A stretch of 64,000 bases of DNA from Microvirga flocculans ATCC BAA-817. GTDB lineage: Bacteria; Pseudomonadota; Alphaproteobacteria; Rhizobiales; Beijerinckiaceae. Under the pieces are notes generated by a model. The model saw nothing but the letters and a program-made list of their open reading frames with translations. It ran no database searches and was not told the DNA's origin. The stretch spans positions 186,001 through 250,000 of the forward strand of contig NZ_JAEA01000008.1 of assembly GCF_000518665.1 (NCBI RefSeq), in the 5' to 3' direction. Each line of letters opens with the position of its first letter. The stretch's first letter is position 1. A program made the translations under genes and the position numbers. Shown piece after piece: positions 1 through 10,857 of this stretch.

Positions 1-1
1 G

Positions 2-415
2 AAGGTCAACGAGCACATCCGGATCGACATCATCTCGAGCAGGCTCTCGAAGCGCTCTCGGGACGGGATCGACGTCTTCGGGCACGTCTTCTTCCTGTTC
101 CCCTTCGTAGCCCTGATGCTCTATCTCTCGGTCCCGTACTTCATCCGTTCCTACGAATCCGGCGAGGTTTCCTCGAATGCGGGCGGCCTCCTGATCTGGC
201 CGGCCAAGGGGCTGATCCTCCTCGGCTTCATTTCCTTGGCCTTCCAGTGGCTGAGCGAGCTCATCAAGCGCGTGGCCATCAGGAACGGCCAACTTGCCGA
301 TGAGGAAGCCTCTGGACACAGCGTTGAGGCCGAGGCGGAGCGCCTCATCCAAGAAATCGGCACCGTCAATGCACCCGGCACCGGCGGCACGCCCCCCGGC
401 GACGGCATCAGCTGA
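2..415 (+). CDS. dctQ: TRAP transporter small permease (DctQ family), 5' end outside window
   Basis: This is the small membrane subunit of a tripartite ATP-independent periplasmic transporter, which couples solute uptake to an ion gradient. The open frame runs in from base 2, so the start lies to the left. The first visible residues (VNEHIRIDIISSRLS) match the family pattern between transmembrane helices 2 and 3, and two further hydrophobic helices follow. The C-terminal tail is Gly/Pro-rich and looks disordered. It lies 41 bp upstream of the large permease in the usual Q-M order. The solute cannot be predicted, because the substrate-binding protein gene is not in the window. Confidence 0.88.
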   Translation, partial: KVNEHIRIDIISSRLSKRSRDGIDVFGHVFFLFPFVALMLYLSVPYFIRSYESGEVSSNAGGLLIWPAKGLILLGFISLAFQWLSELIKRVAIRNGQLADEEASGHSVEAEAERLIQEIGTVNAPGTGGTPPGDGIS

Positions 416-456
416 TCGTCGCGGCGCCTGTTACACGTTTTCCGGAGTTCTCATCG

Positions 457-2352
457 ATGGCTGCATTGATTGCCCAGAACCTCGCGCCGATCATGTTCGC
501 GGCGCTCGTGGTCTTCCTTCTCCTCGGCTACCCGGTCGCCTTCGCCCTGGCGGCCAACGGCCTCCTGTTCTTCTTCGTCGCGGTGGAGCTCGCGCCTCTC
601 GCGCCCGATACCATCACCCTCTCCTGGCCGCTGCTCCAGGCCCTGCCCGACCGCATCTTCGGCACCATGTCGAACGAGGTGCTTCTGGCCGTGCCGTTCT
701 TCACCTTCATGGGATTGGTGCTCGAACGGTCCGGCATGGCCGAAGACCTGCTCGACACCATCGGACAGCTCTTCGGCCCGGTTCGCGGCGGCCTTGCCTA
801 TGCGGTGATCTTCGTGGGCGCGCTGCTGGCTGCGACCACCGGCGTCGTGGCGGCTTCCGTGATCTCGATGGGCCTCATCTCCCTGCCGATCATGCTGCGC
901 TACGGCTATGACCGTCGCCTCGCCTCCGGTGTGATCGCGGCCTCCGGCACCCTGGCCCAGATCATTCCGCCCTCCCTCGTCCTGATCGTCATGGCCGACC
1001 AGCTCGGCCGCTCCGTGGGCGACATGTACGAGGGCGCGTTCCTGCCCGGCCTGATCCTGACCGGCCTCTATGCCGGCTACATCATGCTGATGTCGATCCT
1101 CTTCCCGAAATCCGCTCCCGGCCTCCCGCCGGAGGCCATCGGCTACCGCGAGCCGAGCGGAGCCCGCGGCGTGTGGCAGCTCGGCATCCTGGTCGTGTTC
1201 TCTGGCCTCGTCGGCTACTACATCATGTCCCAGACCAACACCAAGGCGGGCGCCGACTTCGTCATCCTGACGATCTGCGTCGCTACCGTGGTGGCCCTGA
1301 TCTGCGCCCTGATGAACAAGATGCTCGGCGCCAAGCGCATCGCCATCTCGGCCGTGCTGGTGGCCCTTTTCGTGGGCGTCTACGCGGTTCTGCACAGCCA
1401 GGGCCATGAAGGGCTCGCGCTTACCTTCGAGATGATCCTCGCAGGCGCGATCTATGCACTGATCGTCGGCCTCGTCGAGCGCTTCACGGGGCTGCGCCTC
1501 ATGTCGAACATGGCCCAGCAGGTCACCTTCGTGATGGTGCCTCCGCTGCTGCTCATCTTCCTCGTGCTCGGCACCATCTTCATCGGCCTGGCGACCCCGA
1601 CCGAAGGCGGCGCCATGGGCGCGCTGGGCTCGGTGATCCTGGCGGCCGTCAAACGCAAACTCGACAACAACCCTTCCCGCTTCAACTGGACCCTGGTCCG
1701 TCAGGCCACAGAGGCGACCGCGAAGCTTTCGGCCTTCGTGCTGTTCATCCTCATCGGCGCCCGCGTGTTCTCGCTCACCTTCTATGGGGTGAACGGGCAT
1801 ATCTGGGTCGAGCACCTGCTCACCTCGCTGCCGGGCGGCCAGGTCGGCTTCCTGGTCGTCGTGAACGTCCTGGTGTTCTTCCTGGCGTTCTTCCTCGATT
1901 ACTTCGAGCTGGCCTTCATCATCATCCCGCTCCTCGGCCCCGCCGCCGACAAGCTCGGGATCGACCTGATCTGGTTCGGCGTAATCCTTGCCGTGAACAT
2001 GCAGACCTCGTTCATGCACCCGCCCTTCGGCTTCGCTCTCTTCTTCCTGCGTTCGGTGGCCCCCAAGGTGCCGTATATCGACCGCGTGACGGGCAAGAGG
2101 ATGGAGCCGGTGACCACGGGCCAGATCTACTGGGGCGCGGTGCCCTTCGTGATCATCCAGCTGATCATGGTCGGCATCGTGATCCTGTTCCCGCAGATCG
2201 TGATGCACTACAAGGCCGCCGGCCCCGCCGTCGATCCGGCCGCCGTCCAGAAGAAGCTCGACGAGCTTCTGGTTCCCGGCCTCGGCGGCCCCGGCAGCGA
2301 GCCGGGCGGCCTCCCCGGCCTGAACTTCGACGAGCCGCCGAAGATCCAGTAA
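457..2352 (+). CDS. dctM: TRAP transporter large permease (DctM family), long form
   Basis: This is the channel subunit of a TRAP transporter in the inner membrane. The 631-residue protein is almost entirely hydrophobic helices, with family-typical stretches such as the N-terminal LLGYPVAFALA, SGTLAQIIPPS, and ATPTEGGAMGA before the second half. Ordinary DctM proteins have about 430 residues; this one has extra membrane segments inserted in the middle (about residues 240-345) and a Pro/Gly-rich cytoplasmic tail. That long form is known in alphaproteobacterial TRAP systems. It follows dctQ in the same operon and is followed by a strong terminator. Confidence 0.93.
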   Translation: MAALIAQNLAPIMFAALVVFLLLGYPVAFALAANGLLFFFVAVELAPLAPDTITLSWPLLQALPDRIFGTMSNEVLLAVPFFTFMGLVLERSGMAEDLLDTIGQLFGPVRGGLAYAVIFVGALLAATTGVVAASVISMGLISLPIMLRYGYDRRLASGVIAASGTLAQIIPPSLVLIVMADQLGRSVGDMYEGAFLPGLILTGLYAGYIMLMSILFPKSAPGLPPEAIGYREPSGARGVWQLGILVVFSGLVGYYIMSQTNTKAGADFVILTICVATVVALICALMNKMLGAKRIAISAVLVALFVGVYAVLHSQGHEGLALTFEMILAGAIYALIVGLVERFTGLRLMSNMAQQVTFVMVPPLLLIFLVLGTIFIGLATPTEGGAMGALGSVILAAVKRKLDNNPSRFNWTLVRQATEATAKLSAFVLFILIGARVFSLTFYGVNGHIWVEHLLTSLPGGQVGFLVVVNVLVFFLAFFLDYFELAFIIIPLLGPAADKLGIDLIWFGVILAVNMQTSFMHPPFGFALFFLRSVAPKVPYIDRVTGKRMEPVTTGQIYWGAVPFVIIQLIMVGIVILFPQIVMHYKAAGPAVDPAAVQKKLDELLVPGLGGPGSEPGGLPGLNFDEPPKIQ

Positions 2353-2375
2353 GGACGGCTCACGTCAGACAAGGC

Positions 2376-2405
2376 AAAGGCGGGCTTTACGGCCCGCCTT
2401 TTTTG
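2376..2405 (+). terminator. Rho-independent terminator after dctM
   Basis: AAAGGCGGGC, a short loop, GCCCGCCTT and then a run of T residues lie 24 bp after the dctM stop codon. The stem is GC-rich and perfect over the core, and the T tract is on the strand expected for dctM transcription. Confidence 0.85.
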
Positions 2406-2486
2406 TTTGAGACGCCCTTTAAAATGAGATGGCCGGGACAAGCCCGGCCATGAAGAAGATTGCGCATGACGCGAAGCCGTTGTCCG

Positions 2487-2846
2487 CTATCCGACCGCCT
2501 CTTCATAGAGCTCCGACTTGAACCCCACGAGAAGCTGCCCTCCAAGATCGAGCACGGGGCGCTTGATCATGGAAGGCTGGTCGAGCATGAGCGCGAGCGC
2601 CTTGCGCTCGTCGAGACCGGCCTTGTCGGCCTCCGGCAGCTTGCGGAACGTCGTGCCCGCGCGGTTGAGGAGCGTCTCCCAGCCCACGGCCTTGGCCCAG
2701 CCCTCGAGCCGCGCGCGGTCGATGCCTTCAACCTTGTAGTCATGGAAGGTGTAGGCGACGCCTTTGGCATCCAGCCAGGCGCGCGCCTTCTTCATCGTGT
2801 CGCAGTTCTTGATGCCGTAGAGCGTCACGGCTCCCTTCGACGCCAT
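2487..2846 (-). CDS. ArsC/Spx-family reductase (YffB-like)
   Basis: This is a 119-residue thioredoxin-fold protein of the arsenate reductase/Spx superfamily. The N-terminus LYGIKNCDTMKKA carries the single family cysteine in the position used by glutathione-dependent ArsC. The family features KVEG near residue 38, SMIKRPVL near residue 93 and a final VGF segment are all present. Proteins of this YffB type are conserved in proteobacteria with uncertain substrates, so arsenate reduction should not be assumed. The gene starts 3 bp after the guaA stop codon and is probably cotranscribed with it. Confidence 0.85.
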   Translation of the reverse strand: MASKGAVTLYGIKNCDTMKKARAWLDAKGVAYTFHDYKVEGIDRARLEGWAKAVGWETLLNRAGTTFRKLPEADKAGLDERKALALMLDQPSMIKRPVLDLGGQLLVGFKSELYEEAVG

Positions 2847-2849
2847 CGC

Positions 2850-4406
2850 TTATTCCCACTCGATTGTGCCGGGCGGCTTCGAGGTGATGTCGTAGGTGAC
2901 GCGGTTGATGCCCTTCACCTCGTTGATGATGCGGGTGGCCACACGGCCGAGGAAGGCCATGTCAAAGGGATAGAAATCCGCCGTCATGCCGTCGACCGAG
3001 GTCACGGCGCGCAGGGCACAGACGTGGTCGTAGGTGCGCCCGTCGCCCATGACGCCCACCGTCTTGACGGGAAGCAGGACGGCGAAGGCCTGCCAGATTT
3101 CGTCATAGAGGCCCGCCTTGCGGATCTCGTCGAGATAGATCGCGTCCGCCTTGCGCAGGATATCGAGCTTCTCGCGGGTGATCTCTCCCGGAACGCGGAT
3201 GGCGAGACCGGGACCCGGGAACGGGTGGCGGCCGACGAAGGCGTCAGGCAGGCCGAGCTCGCGGCCGAGCACCCTCACCTCGTCCTTGAACAGCTCCCGC
3301 AGGGGCTCCACGAGCTTCATGTTCATGCGCTCGGGCAGACCGCCCACATTGTGGTGGCTCTTGATGGTGACGGACGGGCCGCCCGTGAAGGAGACGCTCT
3401 CTATGACGTCGGGATAGAGGGTGCCCTGGGCCAGGAACTCGGCCCCACCGATCTTTCTGGCCTCCTCCTCGAACACGTCGATGAAGAGCTTGCCGATGGT
3501 CTTGCGCTTCACCTCCGGGTCCGACACCCCTTCCAGGGCGCCGATGAAGAGGTCCTGCGCCTGCACGTGGACGAGCGGGATGTTGTAGTGGTCACGGAAG
3601 AGCGTGACCACCTGCTCGGCCTCTGCGGCCCGCAGAAGCCCGTGATCGACGAAGACGCAGGTGAGCTGGTCGCCGATGGCTTCGTGGATGAGGACCGCCG
3701 CCACGGCGGAATCGACGCCGCCGGAAAGGCCGCAGATCACCCGGCCTTTACCGACCTGGGCGCGGATGCGCTCGATGGCCTCCTCGCGGAAGGCCTTCAT
3801 GGTCCAGTCGCCCCTGCAGCCCGCAATGTCGCGCACGAAGTTGCGGATGAGCTGCGCCCCCTGCGGCGTGTGCACCACTTCCGGGTGGAACTGGACGCCG
3901 TAGAACTTCTGCTCCTCGTCGGCCACCACGGCGAAGGGCGCGTTCTCGGACGCGGCCAGCACCTCGAAGCCTGCGGGGAGCTTGGTCACCCGGTCGCCAT
4001 GGCTCATCCAGACCGGATATTTCTTGCCCACCTGCCATACGCCCTGGAACAGCGGGCTCTCGCTATAGACCTCGATCTCGGCGCGGCCGAACTCGGAATG
4101 GTGCCCGCCCTCGACCTCGCCGCCGAGCTGGGCGGCCATGGCCTGCTGGCCGTAGCAGATGCCGAAGACCGGCAGGCCCGTCTCGAACAGCTCCTCCGGG
4201 GCGCGGGGCGACGTATCGGTGGTCACGGATTCCGGCCCGCCGGAGAGGATCACGCCCTTGGGCTTCATGGTCCGGATGGCCTCGGCGGCCTTCTGGAACG
4301 GCACGACCTCCGAATAGACGCCCTCCTCGCGCACGCGGCGCGCGATGAGCTGGGTGACTTGGGAGCCGAAATCGATGATCAGGATCTTGTCGTGGGTCTG
4401 GGTCAT
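2850..4406 (-). CDS. guaA: GMP synthase (glutamine-hydrolysing)
   Basis: It converts XMP to GMP using ATP and glutamine, the last step of guanine nucleotide synthesis. The N-terminal class I amidotransferase has the nucleophile Cys84 in GICYGQQ and the His/Glu pair in FHPEV. The ATP-pyrophosphatase domain has the P-loop LSGGVDS. The C-terminal dimerisation domain ends in the family-typical KPPGTIEWE. The ATG giving [16 protein letters not shown] makes a 518-residue protein, the family's normal length; the frame is open upstream but that stretch is not conserved. guaB lies in the same window on the same strand, though not adjacent. Confidence 0.97.
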   Translation of the reverse strand: MTQTHDKILIIDFGSQVTQLIARRVREEGVYSEVVPFQKAAEAIRTMKPKGVILSGGPESVTTDTSPRAPEELFETGLPVFGICYGQQAMAAQLGGEVEGGHHSEFGRAEIEVYSESPLFQGVWQVGKKYPVWMSHGDRVTKLPAGFEVLAASENAPFAVVADEEQKFYGVQFHPEVVHTPQGAQLIRNFVRDIAGCRGDWTMKAFREEAIERIRAQVGKGRVICGLSGGVDSAVAAVLIHEAIGDQLTCVFVDHGLLRAAEAEQVVTLFRDHYNIPLVHVQAQDLFIGALEGVSDPEVKRKTIGKLFIDVFEEEARKIGGAEFLAQGTLYPDVIESVSFTGGPSVTIKSHHNVGGLPERMNMKLVEPLRELFKDEVRVLGRELGLPDAFVGRHPFPGPGLAIRVPGEITREKLDILRKADAIYLDEIRKAGLYDEIWQAFAVLLPVKTVGVMGDGRTYDHVCALRAVTSVDGMTADFYPFDMAFLGRVATRIINEVKGINRVTYDITSKPPGTIEWE

Positions 4407-4541
4407 GGTCTCTCGCGTGGGCCCTGAGCGAAGGAGCGTAAAGCTCCCGTGCTTTACCTCCATATCGCTGCGGATGTCATGCCTTTTGAGGGGCTTGGGA
4501 CCAAGTCCCCCGATTTTTCATGACGTCGAACCGGCGCCCGG

Positions 4542-5840
4542 TCAGGCCTCGCGCCGCAGGATCGCGACGAAGAAGCCGTCCGTGCCGGTCCGGTGCGGGG
4601 TCAGCTGCAGGCCGTAGGCCGTGCGGCGGATTTTCTCCGTGAGGCTTTGAAGCCCCGCCTGCCCCGGCAGCGCGTCGTGGGGCTCGGGCCTGAAGCCGTC
4701 ATGGCGCTCCAGGAAGGCCGAGAGCGCGTCGTCGTTCTCCTCGGGCAGGATCGAGCAGGTGATATAGACAATGCGCCCGCCTGGCTTCACGAGCCGCGCA
4801 GCCCGGTCGAGAACCGTCGCCTGTTCCTTGCGCCGGGTCTCCAGGCTGCCGGGACGCAGGCGCCATTTCGCATCGGGGTTCCGCCGCCAGGTCCCGATCC
4901 CGGTGCAGGGCGCATCCACCAGCACGCAATCCATGCGCCCGTCGAGGTCCGACACCGCATCGGCCTTCGCCCGAGGCGTGCGGACCTGAACATTGCGGAC
5001 GCCCGCCCGGCTCAGCCGATCGTGGATCGGGGCAAGGCGGCGCGCGTCGTTGTCGGTGGCGTAGATCTGTCCGTGATTGTCCATCATGGCCGCGAGCGCC
5101 AGGGTCTTGCCGCCGCCGCCCGCGCAGAGGTCGACCACCTGCTCGCCGGGCTTCACCTGCGAGATCAGGGCGGCGAGCTGCGAGCCTTCGTCCTGGATCT
5201 CGATCCAGCCCTTGAGGAATTCGGGCTCCGACTGCACGGCGGGTCCGCGCCCGTCTTCGCTCGGCGCGATCCTGAGACCCAGGGGCGAGAGCGGCGTCTC
5301 GATCGCGCCCAGATGCGGCAGGGCATCGTGCGCCTCCTCCCGGGAGGACACTTTCAGCGTGTTCACCCGCAGATCCAGCGGGGCACGGGTGGCGAGCGCC
5401 TGCATCTCCGGAACCAGATCGCCTCCGAACAGGCGCTGGAGCGAGGGTTCGATCCAATCGGGGAAGTCGCCCGCGACATGGGCGGGAGCGCCGGAGAGAT
5501 CGGCTGTCGCGAGCCTGTCGCGCTCCTCGCCGGAGAGCGGCTCCGGCGCGAAGCGCTCGCCCGAGCAGAGCGCGGCGATGGCCCCGGCATCCAGGCCCCG
5601 CTGCAGGCGCAGCATGCCCAGCACGACGGCCCGGGGCGTATTCTCCCCCATGATCCAGGCGGAAGAGGCTTTGCGGCGCAGGGCATCGTAGACGAGGCTG
5701 GCGATGGCGGCCCGATCCTTGGAGCCTGCGAAGCGATGCGCCAGCCCCCAGTCCTTCAGGGCGTCGGCGGCCGGGCGGCGCCGGGCGTCGATATCGGCCA
5801 AAACCTCGATGGCGGCGGAAATGCGGGCGGCAGGTGTCAT
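4542..5840 (-). CDS. rsmB: 16S rRNA (cytosine-C5) methyltransferase, RsmB family
   Basis: A SAM-dependent enzyme of the RsmB/NOP2 family, expected to methylate a cytosine of 16S rRNA. The N-terminal third resembles the NusB-like RNA-binding domain. The methyltransferase domain has VVDLCAGGGGKT for SAM binding, DAPCTGIG with one catalytic cysteine, and YITCSILPEEN with the second. The start at MTPAARISAAIEVL gives 432 residues; about 40 extra in-frame codons upstream are low-complexity and are rejected. The assignment to RsmB rather than another family member rests on the NusB-like domain and is fairly secure. Confidence 0.9.
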   Translation of the reverse strand: MTPAARISAAIEVLADIDARRRPAADALKDWGLAHRFAGSKDRAAIASLVYDALRRKASSAWIMGENTPRAVVLGMLRLQRGLDAGAIAALCSGERFAPEPLSGEERDRLATADLSGAPAHVAGDFPDWIEPSLQRLFGGDLVPEMQALATRAPLDLRVNTLKVSSREEAHDALPHLGAIETPLSPLGLRIAPSEDGRGPAVQSEPEFLKGWIEIQDEGSQLAALISQVKPGEQVVDLCAGGGGKTLALAAMMDNHGQIYATDNDARRLAPIHDRLSRAGVRNVQVRTPRAKADAVSDLDGRMDCVLVDAPCTGIGTWRRNPDAKWRLRPGSLETRRKEQATVLDRAARLVKPGGRIVYITCSILPEENDDALSAFLERHDGFRPEPHDALPGQAGLQSLTEKIRRTAYGLQLTPHRTGTDGFFVAILRREA

Positions 5841-5962
5841 TGAAAAAGCACACTCAAGCTTGGCCGTAGATACGACACAAAGTTTCCTATTTTCCGCCCC
5901 GGTCGGACGTGGATTCAGAGAGCGCGTGCATTCCGCACGATTCCTCTCTGGAGACACTCCCT

Positions 5963-6112
5963 ATGGTAATTCGTCTGACCCGCGGCCTCATCGCTCTCGG
6001 TCTCACTCTTGCAATCGCGGCCTGCGCCACGGCTCCGGCCGCGGACATCACCCCGCCGCCACGCAAGCCCACCGACGCCAAGACCCAGCTCGAGAGCGGC
6101 AAGAAGTACTAA
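5963..6112 (+). CDS. Small putative lipoprotein
   Basis: A 49-residue protein with a signal peptide: Arg near the N-terminus, a hydrophobic stretch, and a lipobox ending IAAC, which predicts lipidation of Cys20 and anchoring in the membrane. The mature part is short, proline-rich (ITPPPRKP) and hydrophilic. I recognise no family. Small alphaproteobacterial lipoproteins of this layout are common and mostly uncharacterised. The ATG at 5963 is preferred over an upstream in-frame ATG because it puts the signal peptide at the N-terminus. Confidence 0.6.
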   Translation: MVIRLTRGLIALGLTLAIAACATAPAADITPPPRKPTDAKTQLESGKKY

Positions 6113-6121
6113 TCGAAAAGA

Positions 6122-6149
6122 GCGGGATGGGCGAGACCGCCCGTCCCGC
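6122..6149. terminator. Bidirectional terminator-like hairpin
   Basis: GCGGGATGGGCG, a 4-nt loop, CGCCCGTCCCGC: a 12-bp stem with one mismatch. It sits between the converging lipoprotein gene and the MAPEG gene. The flanking T runs are short, so termination is inferred mainly from position. Confidence 0.55.
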
Positions 6150-6156
6150 CCTGTCC

Positions 6157-6588
6157 TTAGACACCGGCCTCCGCGGCCAAGAGGCGGATCGCGAAAATCA
6201 CCCACATGGCGGCCAGGATCAGAACGCCGACCAGGAAAGCCTGAAAGCGCCAGGTAATCTTGTTCGAGGTCGTATGGATCGCCGCATGAACTAGGCGGCT
6301 CGCCACGAACATCCACGACATCACCACGAAGAGCATGTCCGCCTTGCGGGTGATGAGGGCCAGGACCACCAGCACGTAGAACAGAACCGGGACCTCGAAC
6401 TGATTGTGGTACGCGTTCTGCACCTGCAGAACGCGCTTGGGCCAATTGCGCTCACCGAGCGCGATGTCCTTCACCTTCACTTCTCCGGCGCGCAATGTGC
6501 CGAAGCGGGAGCCTCCCAACCAGAACAGAAGGACGAAGGTCAACCCGACCTGGACGAGAACGGGCAGAATGACGGCGGTGACGCTCAT
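6157..6588 (-). CDS. MAPEG family membrane protein
   Basis: A 143-residue protein with about four transmembrane helices. The loop containing ERNWPKRVLQVQNAYHNQFEVPVLFY is the signature region of the MAPEG family (membrane-associated proteins in eicosanoid and glutathione metabolism), including the conserved NxxEVPVLFY-like segment. Bacterial members often act on or bind glutathione conjugates, but the substrate here is unknown. It lies just downstream of guaB on the same strand and could be cotranscribed. Confidence 0.8.
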   Translation of the reverse strand: MSVTAVILPVLVQVGLTFVLLFWLGGSRFGTLRAGEVKVKDIALGERNWPKRVLQVQNAYHNQFEVPVLFYVLVVLALITRKADMLFVVMSWMFVASRLVHAAIHTTSNKITWRFQAFLVGVLILAAMWVIFAIRLLAAEAGV

Positions 6589-6609
6589 GCAAGGGAACTC
6601 GACTGAAAC

Positions 6610-8262
<1,653 letters not shown>

Positions 8263-8278
8263 TTAAGTCCTGCGAGTC

Positions 8279-9715
8279 ATGCGTCATTCCCGCCTTCTCC
8301 CGCTGATCATCGCGACCGCCCTGTTCATGGAGAACACGGATTCGACCGTCATCTCCACGTCGCTTCCGATGATCGCGCAGGATCTGGGCACGGATCCCAT
8401 CGCCCTCAAGCTGGCGCTTACCTCCTATCTGGTGAGCCTTGCGATATTCATCCCGATCTCCGGCTGGGTGGCGGACAAATACGGCGCAAGGACCATATTC
8501 ACGGCGGCCATCGGGGTGTTCATGGCAGGCTCGCTCGCCTGCGCGGCGGCCAACTCCCTGGAAGGTTTCGTGCTGGCCCGCTTCGTCCAGGGTGCAGGCG
8601 GGGCCATGATGGTGCCGGTGGGGCGTCTCGTCCTTCTGCGGAGCGTCCCCCGCAGCGAGGTGGTGCAGGCGCTTGCGACCCTGACCATTCCGGCCCTCGT
8701 CGGCCCCATCGTCGGCCCGCCCCTGGGCGGCTTCATCACAGAATACTTTCACTGGCGCTGGATCTTCTTCATCAACATCCCGATCGGCATTCTCGGCATC
8801 ATCATGGCCACGATCTTCGTGCCGAACGTAAGGGAAGACGACACGCCGCCCCTCGACGTGACCGGGTTCCTGCTCACGGGCGTCGGATTCGCCCTGCTCA
8901 TGCTCGGCTTCGCCTCGGGCGGACGGCATCTGATCCCGGCCGAGATCTCGGCCGGGTGCGTCGCGATCGGCACGGTCAGCCTGGTCTTCTACGTCTTCCA
9001 CGCCAGGCGCACGCCCTACCCTGTCCTGCACCTGAACCTTCTGAAGGTGCCCACCTTCAGGGTCAGCGTGCTCGGCGGGTCGCTCTTCCGAATCGGCGTC
9101 GGGGCCATTCCCTTCCTGCTGCCGCTGATGCTTCAGGTCGGCTTTGGCCTCAGCCCGCTGGCTTCGGGCTCGCTGACCTTCATCGCGGCCGTTGGCGCGC
9201 TGTTCATGAAGACCATGGCCAAGCGCATTCTCGAACGCACGGGCTTCCGCAGGCTCCTCATCGTCAACGCTTTCATCGGCGCGGGCTTCATCGCGGCCAA
9301 CGGCTTCTTCTCGCCCGAGACGCCCCATTGGCTCATCATGATCATTCTGCTGGTCGGAGGCTGCTTCCGCTCGCTCCAGTTCACCAGCCTCAACGCCATC
9401 GGCTATGCGGAAATCTCCAACCGTGAGATGAGCTACGCCACGAGCCTGTCGAGCGCCTTGCAGCAGGTTTCCCTCAGCATCGGGGTCGCCTTCGGAGCCT
9501 TCGTGGTCGAGGCGGCGGCGGGGCTCGACGGCAATCCCGACATTACGGCCGCGGATTTCGGCCCTGCCTTCTGGGCCGTGGCCATCGTATCCGCCCTGTC
9601 CGGCTTCGTCTTTGCCAGCCTCTCGCCCACGGCCGGAGCCGAGATGTCCGGACACAGGATTGTGAAGGACAGGCCGCCATCGTCAGGCCTGGGAGACGGT
9701 ATGTCGGGCCGCTAG
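8279..9715 (+). CDS. MFS transporter, DHA2 (EmrB/QacA) drug-exporter family
   Basis: A 478-residue inner-membrane protein expected to export drugs or metabolites by proton antiport. The N-terminal FMENTDSTVISTSLP corresponds to motif D1 of the 14-helix DHA2 family. GWVADKYGARTIF is motif A, and GPIVGPPLGGFITEYFHWRWIFFIN is the family's motif C region followed by the WRWIFFIN signature. No periplasmic adaptor gene is adjacent, so an EmrAB-like tripartite pump is not indicated here. Confidence 0.9.
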   Translation: MRHSRLLPLIIATALFMENTDSTVISTSLPMIAQDLGTDPIALKLALTSYLVSLAIFIPISGWVADKYGARTIFTAAIGVFMAGSLACAAANSLEGFVLARFVQGAGGAMMVPVGRLVLLRSVPRSEVVQALATLTIPALVGPIVGPPLGGFITEYFHWRWIFFINIPIGILGIIMATIFVPNVREDDTPPLDVTGFLLTGVGFALLMLGFASGGRHLIPAEISAGCVAIGTVSLVFYVFHARRTPYPVLHLNLLKVPTFRVSVLGGSLFRIGVGAIPFLLPLMLQVGFGLSPLASGSLTFIAAVGALFMKTMAKRILERTGFRRLLIVNAFIGAGFIAANGFFSPETPHWLIMIILLVGGCFRSLQFTSLNAIGYAEISNREMSYATSLSSALQQVSLSIGVAFGAFVVEAAAGLDGNPDITAADFGPAFWAVAIVSALSGFVFASLSPTAGAEMSGHRIVKDRPPSSGLGDGMSGR

Positions 9716-9753
9716 ACTGCGCTAGCTTCCATGACCGGACCCAGGAGGGCAGC

Positions 9754-10611
9754 ATGGACCAGCGCATCATCGACCTCTACGACGACTTCACCCATGGCGG
9801 CATGAGCCGCCGCTCCTTCCTCGACCGCCTCGCGGCCCTGGCGGGCAGCACGGCCGCAGCAACGGCGCTTCTGCCGATCCTGCAAAACAACTACGCTCAT
9901 GCCCAGACGGTGCCGGAGGGCGACCCGCGCATCGCGGCCCAGACGGTCGACATTCCGGGCGTTCAGGGGCTCAAGGGCTATCTCGTCAAGCCGAGCAACG
10001 CCACGGGCAAGCTGCCCACCGTGATCGTCATTCATGAGAACCGGGGCCTCAACCCGCACATCAAGGATGTGACCCGCCGCATGGCGACGGAGGGATTCAT
10101 CGCTCTTGGCCTCGACTATCTCTCGCCCATGGGCGGCACGCCCGCCGACGAGGACAAGGGCCGCGAGATGATCGGCCAGCTGAAGCAGCCGGACGTGATC
10201 GCCTCCGGCAAGGCGGCGGTGGCCTATCTCAAGGGGCTTCCGGACGGCAACGGCAAGGTCGGCGCCATCGGCTTCTGCTGGGGCGGCGGCGCGGTGAACA
10301 ATCTGGCCGTCAACGAGCCGAACCTGAATGCGGGCGTCGCCTATTACGGCGGCCAGCCGAAGGCGGAGGACGTGGCGAAGATCCAGGCCGCGCTCATGCT
10401 CCATTACGCAGGCCTGGACGAGCGCATCAATGCCGGGATCCCGGCCTATGAGGCGGCGCTGAAGCAGGCCGGCAAGACCTACGAGATGTACATGTACGAG
10501 GGCGCGAACCACGCCTTCAACAACGACACCAACACCGCCCGTTACGACAAGGACGCCGCCGACCTCGCCTGGAAGCGGACGGTCGGGTTCCTGAAGAAGA
10601 ATTTGGCTTGA
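9754..10611 (+). CDS. Dienelactone hydrolase family protein, Tat-exported
   Basis: An alpha/beta hydrolase of the dienelactone hydrolase type, probably acting in the periplasm. The N-terminus has the twin-arginine motif SRRSFLDRL followed by a hydrophobic Ala/Leu stretch, so Tat export is expected. The catalytic triad is visible: Cys175 in GFCWGG, Asp222 in YAGLDER and His253 in GANHAF. Plain cytoplasmic dienelactone hydrolases have about 235 residues; this 285-residue form has the extra signal region. The substrate is unknown, and no chloroaromatic pathway genes are nearby. Confidence 0.88.
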   Translation: MDQRIIDLYDDFTHGGMSRRSFLDRLAALAGSTAAATALLPILQNNYAHAQTVPEGDPRIAAQTVDIPGVQGLKGYLVKPSNATGKLPTVIVIHENRGLNPHIKDVTRRMATEGFIALGLDYLSPMGGTPADEDKGREMIGQLKQPDVIASGKAAVAYLKGLPDGNGKVGAIGFCWGGGAVNNLAVNEPNLNAGVAYYGGQPKAEDVAKIQAALMLHYAGLDERINAGIPAYEAALKQAGKTYEMYMYEGANHAFNNDTNTARYDKDAADLAWKRTVGFLKKNLA

Positions 10612-10679
10612 GTCTTCACACTTCAGACTGTCATTTCGGGGCTGCGAAACAGAACCCGTGATCGCTGAACAAGAATGGC

Positions 10680-10837
10680 GCGAGAACCCTCCCCCCTGCG
10701 GGGAGGAGTAGGAGATGGGGGTGCCGGCGCCAACGTTCTTTCATCTTGACGCTCACTCCCCCACCCTGGCCCTCCCCACAAGGGGGAAAGAGAGCCACAT
10801 TCTGCGCACGATCCCGGATCGCCTGCGGCGTCCGGGA
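10680..10837. repeat. Intergenic palindromic repeat cluster
   Basis: The 246-bp gap before the dehydrogenase gene contains CCCTCCCCCCTGCGGGGAGG, then CTCCCCCACCCTGGCCCTCCCC, and then the stem-loop TCCCGGA...TCCGGGA (10812-10837). Elements of this type occur in many copies in intergenic regions of Hyphomicrobiales. The final hairpin could also terminate transcription. No open frame of interest lies in the gap. Confidence 0.55.
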
Positions 10838-10857
10838 TGACGCTAGAGGATAAAACA

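Noticed and set aside
451..2208. Long open frame on the minus strand opposite dctM
   Set aside because: His/Asp/Glu/Arg-rich sequence typical of the antisense of a GC-rich gene; dctM on the plus strand is a clear family member.
2460..4427. 655-residue plus-strand frame opposite guaA and the ArsC-like gene
   Set aside because: No recognisable domain; the composition is that of a mirror frame, and guaA is certain.
4490..4517. GGGGCTTGG...CCAAGTCCCC hairpin followed by ATTTTT on the plus strand
   Set aside because: It has terminator shape, but no plus-strand gene ends here; on the minus strand the T run is on the wrong side.
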